From Pedobacter steynii (lineage in GTDB: Bacteria; Bacteroidota; Bacteroidia; Sphingobacteriales; Sphingobacteriaceae), in assembly GCF_001721645.1 (NCBI RefSeq), contig NZ_CP017141.1, forward strand, positions 3,162,001-3,226,000: 64,000 bases of DNA. The letters are read 5' to 3'. Numbering within the stretch: the stretch's first letter is position 1; every line of letters starts with the position of its first letter. Made by a program: the position numbers and the translations under genes. Positions 43,884 to 53,109 of the stretch are shown here, piece after piece. Below the pieces are notes generated by a model. The model had not been told where the DNA came from, searched no databases, and saw only the letters and a list, made by a program, of their open reading frames with translations.

Positions 43884-44591
43884 TTAGGAAACAGGATTTT
43901 TTAATACCTTATATACATACTCTTTATAGCTTGCGCCGATGGGTATTTCTTTGCTACCGATCTCAATATCGTAAGCGGTAAAAGCTGTAACTTTTTTTAG
44001 GTTAATGAGATAAGATCTGTGGATACGCAGGAAACCTTTACCTTGTAATTCTGTTTCCAGGTCGCTGATTTTGTACTTTGCCGTTATCTTATTGTTCACA
44101 CAATGGGCAACCACATAATCCTTTAGGCTCTCGATGTATAAGATGTCATCAATGTTTAATTTATGAAATTTACCCCCTGATTTGAGGTACATAAATTGCT
44201 GATCTGATGGAGGAAGCAGCGTAGGGCTACTCTGGTGATTTAACCTTAAATACCGTTCAATTGCTTTGAAGAAACGATCAAAGGTGACGGGTTTCAGAAG
44301 GTAATCAATGAGGTCCAGGTCATACCCTTCAATTGCGAATTCCCGGTACGCAGTGGTAATAATCACCGCAGGAGGATTTCTTAAGGTCTTTAAGAAATCT
44401 ATTCCGGAGATCTGGGGCATCTTAATGTCCAGAAACAAGAGGTCTACCTGTGTTGATCTTAAAATCTCCAGGGCCTTAATTGCATTGCCACAGGTACCTA
44501 CCACCTCAAAGGATTCCAGCTGATCAATATGCTTTTGTATCAGCTGAATGGCGAGTGGTTCATCGTCTACCAGGAGACATTTTACTTTCAT
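43884..44591 (-). CDS. LytTR-family response regulator
   Basis: 235 residues. The receiver domain has Asp9-Asp10 (LLVDDEP), the phosphoacceptor Asp55 (LLFLDIKMPQISGIDFL) and the conserved Thr/Lys positions (IITTAY, LLKPVTFD). The C-terminal LytTR DNA-binding domain (about 133-232) starts YLKSGGKFHKLNIDDILYIESLKDYVVAH and ends with RIHRSYLINLKKVTAF. It is activated by the LytS-type kinase encoded just upstream (12-base gap). A likely target is the adjacent divergent outer-membrane receptor. Confidence 0.95.
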   Translation of the reverse strand: MKVKCLLVDDEPLAIQLIQKHIDQLESFEVVGTCGNAIKALEILRSTQVDLLFLDIKMPQISGIDFLKTLRNPPAVIITTAYREFAIEGYDLDLIDYLLKPVTFDRFFKAIERYLRLNHQSSPTLLPPSDQQFMYLKSGGKFHKLNIDDILYIESLKDYVVAHCVNNKITAKYKISDLETELQGKGFLRIHRSYLINLKKVTAFTAYDIEIGSKEIPIGASYKEYVYKVLKNPVS

Positions 44592-44603
44592 GGAATTAAT
44601 ATT

Positions 44604-45683
44604 TTACACTACCGGATGGTGTAGGTTAATGGTTAATAAAGCTACAAAAGTCTCTTCATGTTGAGATAGATTCAGCTCATAATTTCCCGGATAGATTAAA
44701 TCCAGCTGTTTCCTGATGTTGTTTAATCCAATTTGTTTGTTCTTATTCTCCCTGGGCATAAATGAATTGGAAACCATAAATGTGAAATGGTTGTTCTGAA
44801 GCTTCAGGTCAATATTGATCACTGGATTTCCAATATCCTCTCCGGCACCGTATTTAAACGCATTCTCTACTAAGGATAGTAAAATCAGCGGTGCTATTTC
44901 TGCATTTTCATCTATCGTTTGTCGAAAATTTACCTGCAGACGGTCATCATATCTTAGCTTTTCCAGTTCAATGTAATTCCGTAAAAGGGTAATCTCAGCC
45001 GATAAAGGTACATAGGTACCATCGCAACGATAAAGTACGTGATCCAGAATTTCAGATAAACCCGCAATAGACTTTGAAGTTACTGATGAATTCATGAGGG
45101 ATAACGAGTAGATGTTATTTAGGGTGTTAAAAAGAAAATGAGGATTCAGCTGGGTCTTTAAAATTTTTAATTCTGCTTCTGCCTTTTCTTTTTCCAGCTG
45201 AAGTGCACGCTTTTGAATCAGGTATTGATCCTTGAGCAATTTTAGAAAGGTAAAAACCCATGCGGTAGAAAAATCATGAAGAAAATAAGAACCTGCAAGC
45301 TTGGGGATGTCTGTTAGTATTTCCAGAAAAGATTCCTGGTCAAAAGGTGGGGTTCTTACCAGCGGCTCCACAACATAAATGACTACTGTTCTTGAAAATA
45401 CACAGATCAGGTAGCTGCCGATCAGGAAATAGAAGATCAGAAAATAATAACTCTTTACATTCAACAGCTTTGGAATCACCAGATAAGCTACGAAATAAGT
45501 AGAAATCATGGATAAAAAAAGAGCAAAACCTTCTGTAATCAGTTCTGTCCTTATTTCTTCAGAAACAGAAGTATGTCCTTCCGGCTTGCTAAGGGATAGT
45601 AAAAAAACCATCACCCAGAAAAGGATATGGCTGGGTATCCGATGTACCGTGCTATAGTTTACAATTTTCTCAAATAATGACAT
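44604..45683 (-). CDS. LytS-type sensor histidine kinase
   Basis: 359 residues. Four predicted membrane helices lie at about 18-32, 50-70, 80-105 and 125-150. A short coiled coil leads to the His_kinase domain with phospho-acceptor His182 (LNPHFLFNTLNNIYSLSLM), the N box VENAFKYG and a GLNNIRKQL G-box. No periplasmic sensor domain is present, so the signal is probably perceived in the membrane. It is the first gene of the pair with the LytTR regulator. The start lies 208 bases from the divergent beta-barrel gene. Confidence 0.94.
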   Translation of the reverse strand: MSLFEKIVNYSTVHRIPSHILFWVMVFLLSLSKPEGHTSVSEEIRTELITEGFALFLSMISTYFVAYLVIPKLLNVKSYYFLIFYFLIGSYLICVFSRTVVIYVVEPLVRTPPFDQESFLEILTDIPKLAGSYFLHDFSTAWVFTFLKLLKDQYLIQKRALQLEKEKAEAELKILKTQLNPHFLFNTLNNIYSLSLMNSSVTSKSIAGLSEILDHVLYRCDGTYVPLSAEITLLRNYIELEKLRYDDRLQVNFRQTIDENAEIAPLILLSLVENAFKYGAGEDIGNPVINIDLKLQNNHFTFMVSNSFMPRENKNKQIGLNNIRKQLDLIYPGNYELNLSQHEETFVALLTINLHHPVV

Positions 45684-45724
45684 ATTCTTATCAAAGATAC
45701 CATTCGTTACATCAATCAGTATTT

Positions 45725-45736
45725 TTCGTCGACGAA
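45725..45736. promoter_or_regulatory. Palindrome between kinase and receptor genes
   Basis: TTCGTCGACGAA is a perfect 12-base palindrome in the 208-base divergent spacer, 42 bases before the kinase start. LytTR proteins usually bind direct repeats, so another regulator may be involved. Confidence 0.35.
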
Positions 45737-45891
45737 CAGTTCAAAAACGCAGACAGAAAAAGTTTTAAACCCTATAAAGCTACTTCATCATGTCTTTTAA
45801 GTCTTTGATCCTCTTTTCTATATCGTGTGACATTAATCTTTTTACGGTGTCTTGTAATTAATGATTTTCGAAAAATAAATCCAATCAAACA

Positions 45892-48258
45892 ATGAACAAT
45901 ATAGGGAAGTTAGTCCTGATGTTAATGATGTTTTGCAGTCTGCAAAGCCCTGGTCAACAAGTAGCCGAAGTGAAGGTAAGAGGAAAGGTTCTGGACAACA
46001 CGACACAACAACCCTTGGAATATGCAGGAGTCACCCTGCGCGCTCTTACTGACAATAAGATGCTGAAAACTACTGTGACCGACAAAAAAGGAGAATTTTC
46101 CTTAGCCATCAAACCTGGACAATACCACCTGAAAATAGAATTCATCTCTTATAAGCCAATCCTACTGGAAAATAAACAAATCAAAGAGGATACTAATCTG
46201 GGAAGTATCCTATTACAGGAAGATGTTAAATTGTTGAAGTCGGTAGATGTGATTGGAGAAAAATCGACAGTAGAACTGAATCTTGACAAAAAAGTCTTTA
46301 ACGTAGGAAAAGACCTGATCTCTAAAGGAGGTTCTGCAAACGATATTTTAAATAATGTCCCTTCAGTAAATGTGGATGCCAATGGTGGAGTCAGTTTAAG
46401 AGGAAACGGCAGTGTCCGTGTGTTAATTAACGGAAAACCCTCTATGCTTACTGCCAACAATGGTTTGGAGCAGATCCCTGCAAGCAATATTGAAAAAGTA
46501 GAAGTGATTACCAACCCTTCGGCAAGGTATGAAGCACAGGGAGGGGGAGGGATCATCAACATCATTTTGAAGAAAAATACCATCGGTGGCTTAAACGGAT
46601 CTGTTCAGGCCGGACTTGGAGATCCGGTAAACTACCATGGCAATCTAAACCTGAGCTATAAAACGGAAAAATTTAACGTTTTTTCGAACGTAGGAGGGCG
46701 GTCCAGAGATTTTCACGCAGCTGAAAAACGTTTTCAAACGAGCGTGAAAAATGGAATAACAAATACACTGCATCAGCAGAACAGGCAACGCCGGAATGAC
46801 GATACTTATAACATATATGTCGGTGGGGATTATTACATCAATCCTAAAAATACGCTGACCGGTAGTTTCTACCATAGTACCCTGTTCAACAGAGATACCA
46901 CCAATTTTGGATATTTATATGGGAACGGAGGCAATAACCTTGACAGTGCGGTTACCCGCTTTGAAAATTACAGGGAACCACAAAAGTACAATCAGCTGGA
47001 ATTGAATTATGTAAAAACCTTTGATAACAAAGACCAGAAATGGACTACCAATCTGCAGTATGATTTTTGGAATGATGATGAAAACCAGGACATCATGCAG
47101 ACAAAGAATTTTCCGCTTCCCAAATTGATCTCCAGGCTTATTTCCAGAAATATTGAAAGTAGTGATGACATCTATATTCAAAGTGATTTTGTAACTGCTT
47201 TTTCAAAAGATTCCCGTTTTGAGGCCGGAATCAGGACAGACCTTCGGGCCATCAGGAGCGATTATTGGGCAAAAGCTGACGAGGTGTTATTGTCAAAATA
47301 TAACAATAAGCTGAAGTATGATGAGAACCTGTACAGCGCTTATATGCAATACGGAAATAAGATCAAGAAGTTTAGTTATCTCCTTGGACTGAGGGCTGAA
47401 TGGTCTCAAATTGGGATATCAGATCGTGCTGGTACTTTTGATCAGGAGAAGAATTACCTGAACCTTTTTCCAACAGTTCATTTAACTTATAAACTTCCTG
47501 AAAGTGCCGAGTTTCAGCTGAGTTATAGCCGTAGGATCAACAGACCTCAGTTCTGGCAGTTAAATCCCTTTTCGGGACTATCTGATATCCGCAATTTGAC
47601 TGTGGGAAATCCGGATCTGGACCCTACCTATACCAATTCATTTGAACTATCGATGATCAAACGCTTAGGAAAACTGAATGTTAACCCTTCCATCTACTAT
47701 AAACATACCACCAATTACTTCCAGTATGTAATTGAACAAACACCGGAGGGTTATTTTGTGAGTACTCCGGTCAATCTGGATTTTGAAGACCGTTATGGCT
47801 TTGAGCTTTCCAGCAGTTACAATCCACTTGGATGGTGGCGTTTATCCTGGGATTTGAACTATTATAAGTATAAGCAGCAAGGAGCCTACGATGGAAAAGA
47901 TTATAGCGCTGAAGATCAGACCTGGTTTACAAGAATCGGTTCGAAGATGAAATTCTCTAAAAACCTGTCTATAGAATCCAGCTTCAATTATATCGGTAAA
48001 AAGAAGGACATACAATCTGTTAATAAGGCGCAGTATAGGGCCGATATTGCACTGAGCAAAGACCTTTTTAAAGATAAAATGTCCTTTACCCTCGGGATAA
48101 TCAATGTCTTTGATTCGATGGTGGATAAAAGGGTGACCAATACAGATAGTTATCGCCTTGAATCTGAATCCCGGAGATTTGGCAGATTGGTTTCTGGAAC
48201 TATCGTTTATCGGTTTAACAGGAAAAAGGACGATAAAGACCGTTTGCCTGATGAATAA
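45892..48258 (+). CDS. Outer-membrane beta-barrel receptor of the OMP_b-brl_3 type
   Basis: 788 residues. A signal peptide (to about residue 22, SPGQ) is followed by a carboxypeptidase-regulatory-like domain (VRGKVLDNTTQQPLEYAGVTLRA), a plug (SANDILNNVPSVNVDANGGVSLRGNGSVRVLINGKPS, then ARYEAQGGGGIINIILKKN) and a barrel rich in aromatic girdles with the late NRPQFWQLNPFSGLSD block. It belongs to TonB-receptor-like proteins common in Bacteroidota; no partner SusD is present. Its divergence from a LytS/LytTR pair suggests it is that system's target or sensor input. The substrate is unknown. Confidence 0.92.
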   Translation: MNNIGKLVLMLMMFCSLQSPGQQVAEVKVRGKVLDNTTQQPLEYAGVTLRALTDNKMLKTTVTDKKGEFSLAIKPGQYHLKIEFISYKPILLENKQIKEDTNLGSILLQEDVKLLKSVDVIGEKSTVELNLDKKVFNVGKDLISKGGSANDILNNVPSVNVDANGGVSLRGNGSVRVLINGKPSMLTANNGLEQIPASNIEKVEVITNPSARYEAQGGGGIINIILKKNTIGGLNGSVQAGLGDPVNYHGNLNLSYKTEKFNVFSNVGGRSRDFHAAEKRFQTSVKNGITNTLHQQNRQRRNDDTYNIYVGGDYYINPKNTLTGSFYHSTLFNRDTTNFGYLYGNGGNNLDSAVTRFENYREPQKYNQLELNYVKTFDNKDQKWTTNLQYDFWNDDENQDIMQTKNFPLPKLISRLISRNIESSDDIYIQSDFVTAFSKDSRFEAGIRTDLRAIRSDYWAKADEVLLSKYNNKLKYDENLYSAYMQYGNKIKKFSYLLGLRAEWSQIGISDRAGTFDQEKNYLNLFPTVHLTYKLPESAEFQLSYSRRINRPQFWQLNPFSGLSDIRNLTVGNPDLDPTYTNSFELSMIKRLGKLNVNPSIYYKHTTNYFQYVIEQTPEGYFVSTPVNLDFEDRYGFELSSSYNPLGWWRLSWDLNYYKYKQQGAYDGKDYSAEDQTWFTRIGSKMKFSKNLSIESSFNYIGKKKDIQSVNKAQYRADIALSKDLFKDKMSFTLGIINVFDSMVDKRVTNTDSYRLESESRRFGRLVSGTIVYRFNRKKDDKDRLPDE

Positions 48259-48349
48259 TTTTTTTTAAAACAGACTGCCATAGGGTTGTCACTGGTCCAT
48301 GTTTTCTTTGTCTTGTAAATAAATACAAGACCCTATAAAACCTAAAGAC

Positions 48350-48874
48350 ATGGAAAATCATATTGCAGACGTACAAAAAATTTATGCCTCTCCCTTTGTA
48401 ATCGCCACAGAAGATCTGCTGGTTCACTGGCAGGGACACCGCAGACTTACCCGAAGGGTGATTGAAACCTTTCCGGAAAAAGAGTTTTTTAATTATAGTA
48501 TTGGAGGGATGCGCCCTTTTTCGGAGATGGTACTGGAGATGATCGGATTGGCTTCATCAGGAATGAATGGCGTATTGACAGGCGAATGGGATAAGGTAGG
48601 ATCATTGCCGCATCATGTTAACGGATCAAAACCGGCAACGAAAGCGGAAATGCTACAGCTGTGGGATGAACTTACGGCAGATATTGAGACCGGATGGCCT
48701 AAAATTCCTTTAGCCCGTTTCCATGAAATGGACCTTGCCTACGGGGAATATGAAGGGCCAATCTATTCCTTCGTTTTATATTGGATAGACAATGAAATTC
48801 ACCACCGCGCCCAGGCAACGGTATACCTGAGGTCATTGGGAATCGAGCCTCCCTATTTTTGGCTGCGCGATTAA
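48350..48874 (+). CDS. DinB-family protein
   Basis: 174 residues, a probable four-helix bundle of the DinB/YfiT type. The characteristic His positions are seen in LLVHWQGHRRLTRRVIE at the N-terminal helix and in the late WIDNEIHHRAQATVYLRSLG; the middle helix has EMVLEMIGLASSG. Family members bind a divalent metal and some are thiol-dependent transferases. No signal peptide is present. It is transcribed alone. Confidence 0.87.
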   Translation: MENHIADVQKIYASPFVIATEDLLVHWQGHRRLTRRVIETFPEKEFFNYSIGGMRPFSEMVLEMIGLASSGMNGVLTGEWDKVGSLPHHVNGSKPATKAEMLQLWDELTADIETGWPKIPLARFHEMDLAYGEYEGPIYSFVLYWIDNEIHHRAQATVYLRSLGIEPPYFWLRD

Positions 48875-48939
48875 AACGGGCGATGTACAAGAATAAACGG
48901 ACTAATCTTGTCGATCTTTTTCATCAGATACCTACAAGG

Positions 48940-49815
48940 TTAGTTCGCTTTAAAAAAATATAGCCTGCGATTTTTCTGCGATGTCTGCTTGTAAAAAAGA
49001 AATGATTTGCCTGCAAAGTCAATTTTTTTAAGCAGACTAGCCTGACTTTCATCAGGATAGCTGATCTTAAAATCGACCGCTTCTTTCTCCAGTTTCATCT
49101 GATAATAGTAGATTGAATTATCCTGAAGCCATCCCTTTGGAAGTAAGTCATACGGACTGAGGATCTGATCTGTTCCATTGTCAGCTGCCCTATATTCCGA
49201 AATAGAGAAATCCCGGTTGAATTGACTCTCGCAATACGCACAATTCTGGAAAAAAATCTGATAAACTTTACCCGACTTTTTCATATAGTAAAAAAGTCCG
49301 TTATAATCTTTACGCTGAAAACTGAGCAGGGTATCTCTTCTTTCCGGCATGGCCAATAAAGTGTTTTTGTCAATTTCCAGCTCATTCCCTGAGTTGGAAG
49401 GCCGGTCAGTTACGCGCATTTGGATGATCGGGCGGTATTGATAAGAATCATGTTCAAAATAACCCTTTCCTGCATAAATGTTTTCCTGATCATCCTGCCC
49501 GAATAAGCCATCGAGTTCTGGTGCATCAATCTTTTTAACGAGTTTTAAAGAGGTATCATAAACCTGTAAGCGGTAATTTTTTGCAGGTTCGTTGATCAGT
49601 CTGCTGATCACCACAAGCTTTTTGTGATCTCTTGAACGATACACGCGACAAATGTCCTCCCCATCAGTGCCAAGCTGTTCCAGATGAATGTTGTTTGAAG
49701 TGCTGTTGAAATCAGGAAAGTATTTAATGGCTGGATATTTATCTTTTTTCTGATCACTACAGGCAATAAAGAGGAATAGGATTAGAAATAAAGGAGGTAT
49801 AGATTTGCTGATCAT
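48940..49815 (-). CDS. Hypothetical lipoprotein, possibly beta-propeller-like
   Basis: 291 residues. A lipoprotein signal with lipobox FIAC at the N-terminus is followed by a beta-rich region (YRSRDHKKLVVISRLI, YRLQVYDTSLKLVKKIDAPELDGLFGQDDQENIYAGKGYF) resembling irregular propeller blades or 6-bladed propeller fragments, with a C-A-Y-C pair (NCAYCESQF) near residue 195. The family is unknown to me. It is surface or periplasm-anchored, monocistronic, and divergent from the next lipoprotein gene. Confidence 0.65.
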   Translation of the reverse strand: MISKSIPPLFLILFLFIACSDQKKDKYPAIKYFPDFNSTSNNIHLEQLGTDGEDICRVYRSRDHKKLVVISRLINEPAKNYRLQVYDTSLKLVKKIDAPELDGLFGQDDQENIYAGKGYFEHDSYQYRPIIQMRVTDRPSNSGNELEIDKNTLLAMPERRDTLLSFQRKDYNGLFYYMKKSGKVYQIFFQNCAYCESQFNRDFSISEYRAADNGTDQILSPYDLLPKGWLQDNSIYYYQMKLEKEAVDFKISYPDESQASLLKKIDFAGKSFLFYKQTSQKNRRLYFFKAN

Positions 49816-49885
49816 GATGATCCCAAAGTTATTAGATTATTGCAATTTTTGTCTGACCTGAGTTCTTTTATGTAAATTGGAGAAG

Positions 49886-50461
49886 ATGAACAGATTTTAT
49901 TTCTTTATGATCTTCGTGTTCTTTTGTCTCTGGACTGCCTGTAACAGACCGGGAAATAAAGAGCATTCTAAAACAGAACAAACAGATACTGCTGCTCAGC
50001 TAAAAGAAGTTAAATCCCTATTGGTTAGATTCAAAACAGCAATCATAAAGAATGATAAACCGAAGCTTCTGAATATGATTCATTTTCCGATGCAAACACA
50101 GATGATGTGGATGAATGATGAGTTGAATGCTAAAGAACCCGACCGGAAAAATGGATTGATCAATAAAGAAGAACTCCTAAAGTATTGTGGAAAGGAGCTT
50201 TTTGACAAAGAACAGCAACGTGTACTGGCCTACGAACTGGGAGATGATGTGTCGGTCATTAACCTGCAGACGGACCAGGCCAGCAATTATTATAAAAGCC
50301 TGGCTTCACAAACAGATCCAGGAACCTTATTATTCAATTATTACCTGCAATGGGAAAGGCCAGACGGTAAAGGTGACTATTGGTTTGGACTTGTCGTAGG
50401 GAAAGTAAAAGGAGAATTTAAACTCCTTAGCTATTACAGTAAATGGCCGGTGAAATACTAA
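49886..50461 (+). CDS. Hypothetical lipoprotein
   Basis: About 191 residues from the ATG at 49886, with GGAG immediately upstream; a TTG three codons earlier is less likely. Lipobox WTAC precedes an acidic/Lys linker and a helical-then-beta domain (LVRFKTAIIKNDKPKLLNMIHFPM ... SLLNYYLQW-like, ending LGLVVGKVKGEFKLLSYYSKWPVKY). This resembles NTF2-like exported proteins, but I cannot name a family. The last four bases overlap the convergent reductase gene. Confidence 0.65.
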   Translation: MNRFYFFMIFVFFCLWTACNRPGNKEHSKTEQTDTAAQLKEVKSLLVRFKTAIIKNDKPKLLNMIHFPMQTQMMWMNDELNAKEPDRKNGLINKEELLKYCGKELFDKEQQRVLAYELGDDVSVINLQTDQASNYYKSLASQTDPGTLLFNYYLQWERPDGKGDYWFGLVVGKVKGEFKLLSYYSKWPVKY

Positions 50462-51060
50462 TTTAAAAGGGGAGCAGGCAAAAGTTGGGACTCCTGAATT
50501 TCTCCTTTAACAATTGAAGTCAGGGCAGAAATCAGTTGATTAACTTTTTTTAAGGTGTCTTCATCGGTAATGTGAAAATCTGAATTCAGTTTTGTCTGAA
50601 TCCCGGAAATCAATAGTTGTGTATCCACACTGATTTTTGATTCGATAATCAGTAAAGTACCCAATAAGGATTGATGGCCTCTGCTGCCCGCCGTTGAAGC
50701 GGTAATTAAAGCAACTGGTTTTTTAGAGAATTCCATTGTGGAAACAGTCCAGTCAATGGCATTCTTTAAAGTTCCCGGAACGCCAACAGCATATTCCGGG
50801 GTACAGATTAAAACTGCATCTGCATCCCTGAGCTGTTTTCTAAAACCTGCCACCTTCTCATCTTCTGGAACCTGACCATAATCCAGATCTGGATTAAAGT
50901 GTGGCAATTCAGTAAGTCCATCAAAAATACTTACCGAAAAATTTTCAGCAGTTAACAAGGCAATGGCTTTAATCAGATTAATATTTGAAGAGCTTTTTCT
51001 TGTACTCCCGGAAATAGCAAGGATATTTATGCTGTCTGTTCTCATTTCTTGATTAACCAT
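50458..51060 (-). CDS. NADPH-dependent FMN reductase
   Basis: 200 residues with a flavodoxin-like fold. AISGSTRKSSSNINLIKAIA binds FMN phosphate and CTPEYAVGVPGTLKNAIDWT is the other family signature; ALITASTAGSRGHQ follows. Such cytoplasmic enzymes (ChrR/azoreductase group) reduce FMN, quinones or chromate-type acceptors with NADPH. The start could be the internal ATG at 51045. It is transcribed alone. Confidence 0.92.
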   Translation of the reverse strand: MVNQEMRTDSINILAISGSTRKSSSNINLIKAIALLTAENFSVSIFDGLTELPHFNPDLDYGQVPEDEKVAGFRKQLRDADAVLICTPEYAVGVPGTLKNAIDWTVSTMEFSKKPVALITASTAGSRGHQSLLGTLLIIESKISVDTQLLISGIQTKLNSDFHITDEDTLKKVNQLISALTSIVKGEIQESQLLPAPLLN

Positions 51061-51272
51061 TAAGTAGGTTCAAAGATATAAAATCTCTTTCTTTTTTAGG
51101 TTTTGATCAACGCGGTTAAAAAACATATATTGCCAGCCAATCATTAATTAATTTGCTGCAATAGTGCCCATTCGCAAGAAAATAGAAAACCCGCGATTTT
51201 ATTTATAAGATCTAAAATTACACTTTTTGTTATTTTTATATTAGCTTCGTTTCAAACTTTCTAACCAAACTT

Positions 51273-51857
51273 GTGAACGCTAATCATTTAACTCCGGACG
51301 ATGGTCTCATCCTGCTCCTTAGGCAAGGTGATGAATTAGCTTTTACAGAAATCTATAATCAATATTGGGATAAATTATATTATATCGCCCATAAACTCTT
51401 AAAAGATCCCGATGCTGCTGAAGGAATTGTACAGGATGTATTTTTGGTGCTCTGGAAAAAAAGAGAAGCGTTGAATATCCAGTCGATCCAATCTTATCTT
51501 GCTGCAATGACCCGCTATGCGGTGTTCCGATACCTGTCCAGGGAGAAACGTTCCAGACAACAGGAAAATAGGGTGGGTCTATTAACGGCCAATGCTACTT
51601 CAGAGATTGAAATAGACCATAAAATCTTGTTGGAAATGATCACCGAGCTGTCTAATAAGCTTCCTGAGAAATGCCGCCTGGTATTTCAATATAATAAACT
51701 GCAGGATCAATCTCTTGCAGAGGTTGCTGCACAGCTGAATATCTCGCAGAAAACAGCTGAAGCCCATCTGACTAAAGCGCTTCGCATCATTCGCTCCAAT
51801 GTAGGAGATGTACTGAGTTTTCTGATCACATTTTATACATTGATCCTGTTCCGCTAA
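51273..51857 (+). CDS. ECF RNA polymerase sigma factor
   Basis: 194 residues from a GTG start. Region 2 (DELAFTEIYNQYWDKLYYIAHKLLKDPDAAEGIVQDVFLVLWKKREAL) and region 4 (LPEKCRLVFQYNKLQDQSLAEVAAQLNISQKTAEAHLTKALRIIR) are clear. A C-terminal hydrophobic tail (VLSFLITFYTLILF) is typical of Bacteroidota SusCD-linked ECF factors. The following FecR and STN-SusC complete a second trans-envelope signalling circuit, independent of the one at 12244. Confidence 0.93.
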   Translation: MNANHLTPDDGLILLLRQGDELAFTEIYNQYWDKLYYIAHKLLKDPDAAEGIVQDVFLVLWKKREALNIQSIQSYLAAMTRYAVFRYLSREKRSRQQENRVGLLTANATSEIEIDHKILLEMITELSNKLPEKCRLVFQYNKLQDQSLAEVAAQLNISQKTAEAHLTKALRIIRSNVGDVLSFLITFYTLILFR

Positions 51858-51995
51858 AAAAAAACAGTCTTTATTTCCTGTCTTAGTTCGTTTTGAACAG
51901 GGGGGAGGAATTAAAATAAAAAACTTTTGTTTTCGACTAAGGGTATTTTGCCTGCACATGACTCTATAAGAGAAAACAGGGTTATTAAAATTCAA

Positions 51996-52976
51996 ATGGA
52001 TAGGACCGAACTCAAAAGACTGGCACAAAAATACCTCGAAGGGACAGCTAGTGATGAAGAAAAAGCACTGTTGAACCAATGGTATGATACCACTGAGGAA
52101 GGCTGGGTAGAAAATGTCCATACCAAAAAACCGGAAACTGAAGATCAGGTCAGACAGCGGATCTTTGATAACCTGAAAAATAAAGGCTTCCTGAAAACCG
52201 AAGAAGTAGACCGTTCGGACGCTCAGGTTTCCTGGAAAAGGTTGATGTTGAGAATTACTGCAGCTGCTGCGGTATTGTCCCTTGTCTTGTTTGGATGGCA
52301 ATTCAGTAACTCCCGGTTTAGCCTGGCGGAAAAAAAACTGGTCAATGTTCCTGGCAATAAAATCATAGAAATAATTTTACCGGATAGCTCCAAAGTATGG
52401 CTCAATGCGGGCTCGGTATTTAAATATCCTAAAAAGTTCAGCGAAGAAAACAGGACTGTAGAGCTGATTGAAGGAAGGGCCTTTTTTGAAGTTAAACATA
52501 AGAATAAACACCCTTTTATTGTAAAAACCAATAGCCTGAACGTGGTGGTGCTGGGAACTTCATTCGATGTAAGAGCTTACAAAAAAGAAGGTACCACTAA
52601 AGTAAGCGTCGTGACCGGCAAAGTAGGAATCACCATGAAAGGTGCGGTTAAAAAGCCAGCAGTCATGTTGCTTCCTAAAGAGCAGGTGGTACTGAGTAAT
52701 ATCAAAAACCATCTGATTAAAGCAGTTGCCCCTGAGATTGCAGTGAATGCCTGGTGTAACAGTAAACTGGTATTTGAGCAGGAAACGCTAAGAAACGTAT
52801 TCTCTGTCCTGGAGAAAAAACATCACCTGAAAATCATTACAGAAAACCCTGAACTGCTCGATGAAAGAATCTCTATCACCCTTGGTGATCAGGATTTAGT
52901 ATCAACAATGGATATCCTAAGCTTTACCAAACATTTTAAATATCAAATGGCCAATGACAACATAATCATTAAATAG
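51996..52976 (+). CDS. FecR-type transmembrane anti-sigma factor
   Basis: About 326 residues from MDRTELKRLAQKYLEGTASDEEKALLNQWYD, the common N-terminal block; the frame extends 23 codons upstream from a TTG. One transmembrane helix (about 82-100) precedes the periplasmic FecR domain (NKIIEIILPDSSKVWLNAGSVFKYPKKF ... RAFFEVKHKNKHPFIVKT ... VVVLGTSFDVRAY) and the C-terminal DUF4974-like part. It restrains the sigma factor encoded 138 bases upstream and would be triggered by the STN domain of the next gene's SusC. Confidence 0.92.
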   Translation: MDRTELKRLAQKYLEGTASDEEKALLNQWYDTTEEGWVENVHTKKPETEDQVRQRIFDNLKNKGFLKTEEVDRSDAQVSWKRLMLRITAAAAVLSLVLFGWQFSNSRFSLAEKKLVNVPGNKIIEIILPDSSKVWLNAGSVFKYPKKFSEENRTVELIEGRAFFEVKHKNKHPFIVKTNSLNVVVLGTSFDVRAYKKEGTTKVSVVTGKVGITMKGAVKKPAVMLLPKEQVVLSNIKNHLIKAVAPEIAVNAWCNSKLVFEQETLRNVFSVLEKKHHLKIITENPELLDERISITLGDQDLVSTMDILSFTKHFKYQMANDNIIIK

Positions 52977-53008
52977 ATCTTCCTTCTTAGTAGCTAAGAA
53001 AGAAAAAA

Positions 53009-53031
53009 CCGGGAACAGAACCTGCCCCCGG
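53009..53031 (+). other. GC-rich hairpin between fecR and susC
   Basis: CCGGG and CCCGG arms lie around a loop, preceded by a second small inverted repeat TTCTTAG-TAG-CTAAGAA (52984-53000). Both fall in the 133-base spacer between fecR and susC. They could attenuate transcription or mark the end of a sigma/fecR transcript, so susC may have its own promoter here. Confidence 0.4.
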
Positions 53032-53109
53032 AATAAGAATAGCCACTGTATACATGCTTGAGACCCATAGACAGTAGGCTTCAGTTTAAAAAATTAAACC
53101 AAAACAAAT

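Noticed and set aside
51600..52301. Long minus-strand open frame opposite the second ECF/FecR genes
   Set aside because: It lies antisense to two well-supported genes, has low-complexity Phe/Cys-rich content and no recognisable domain.
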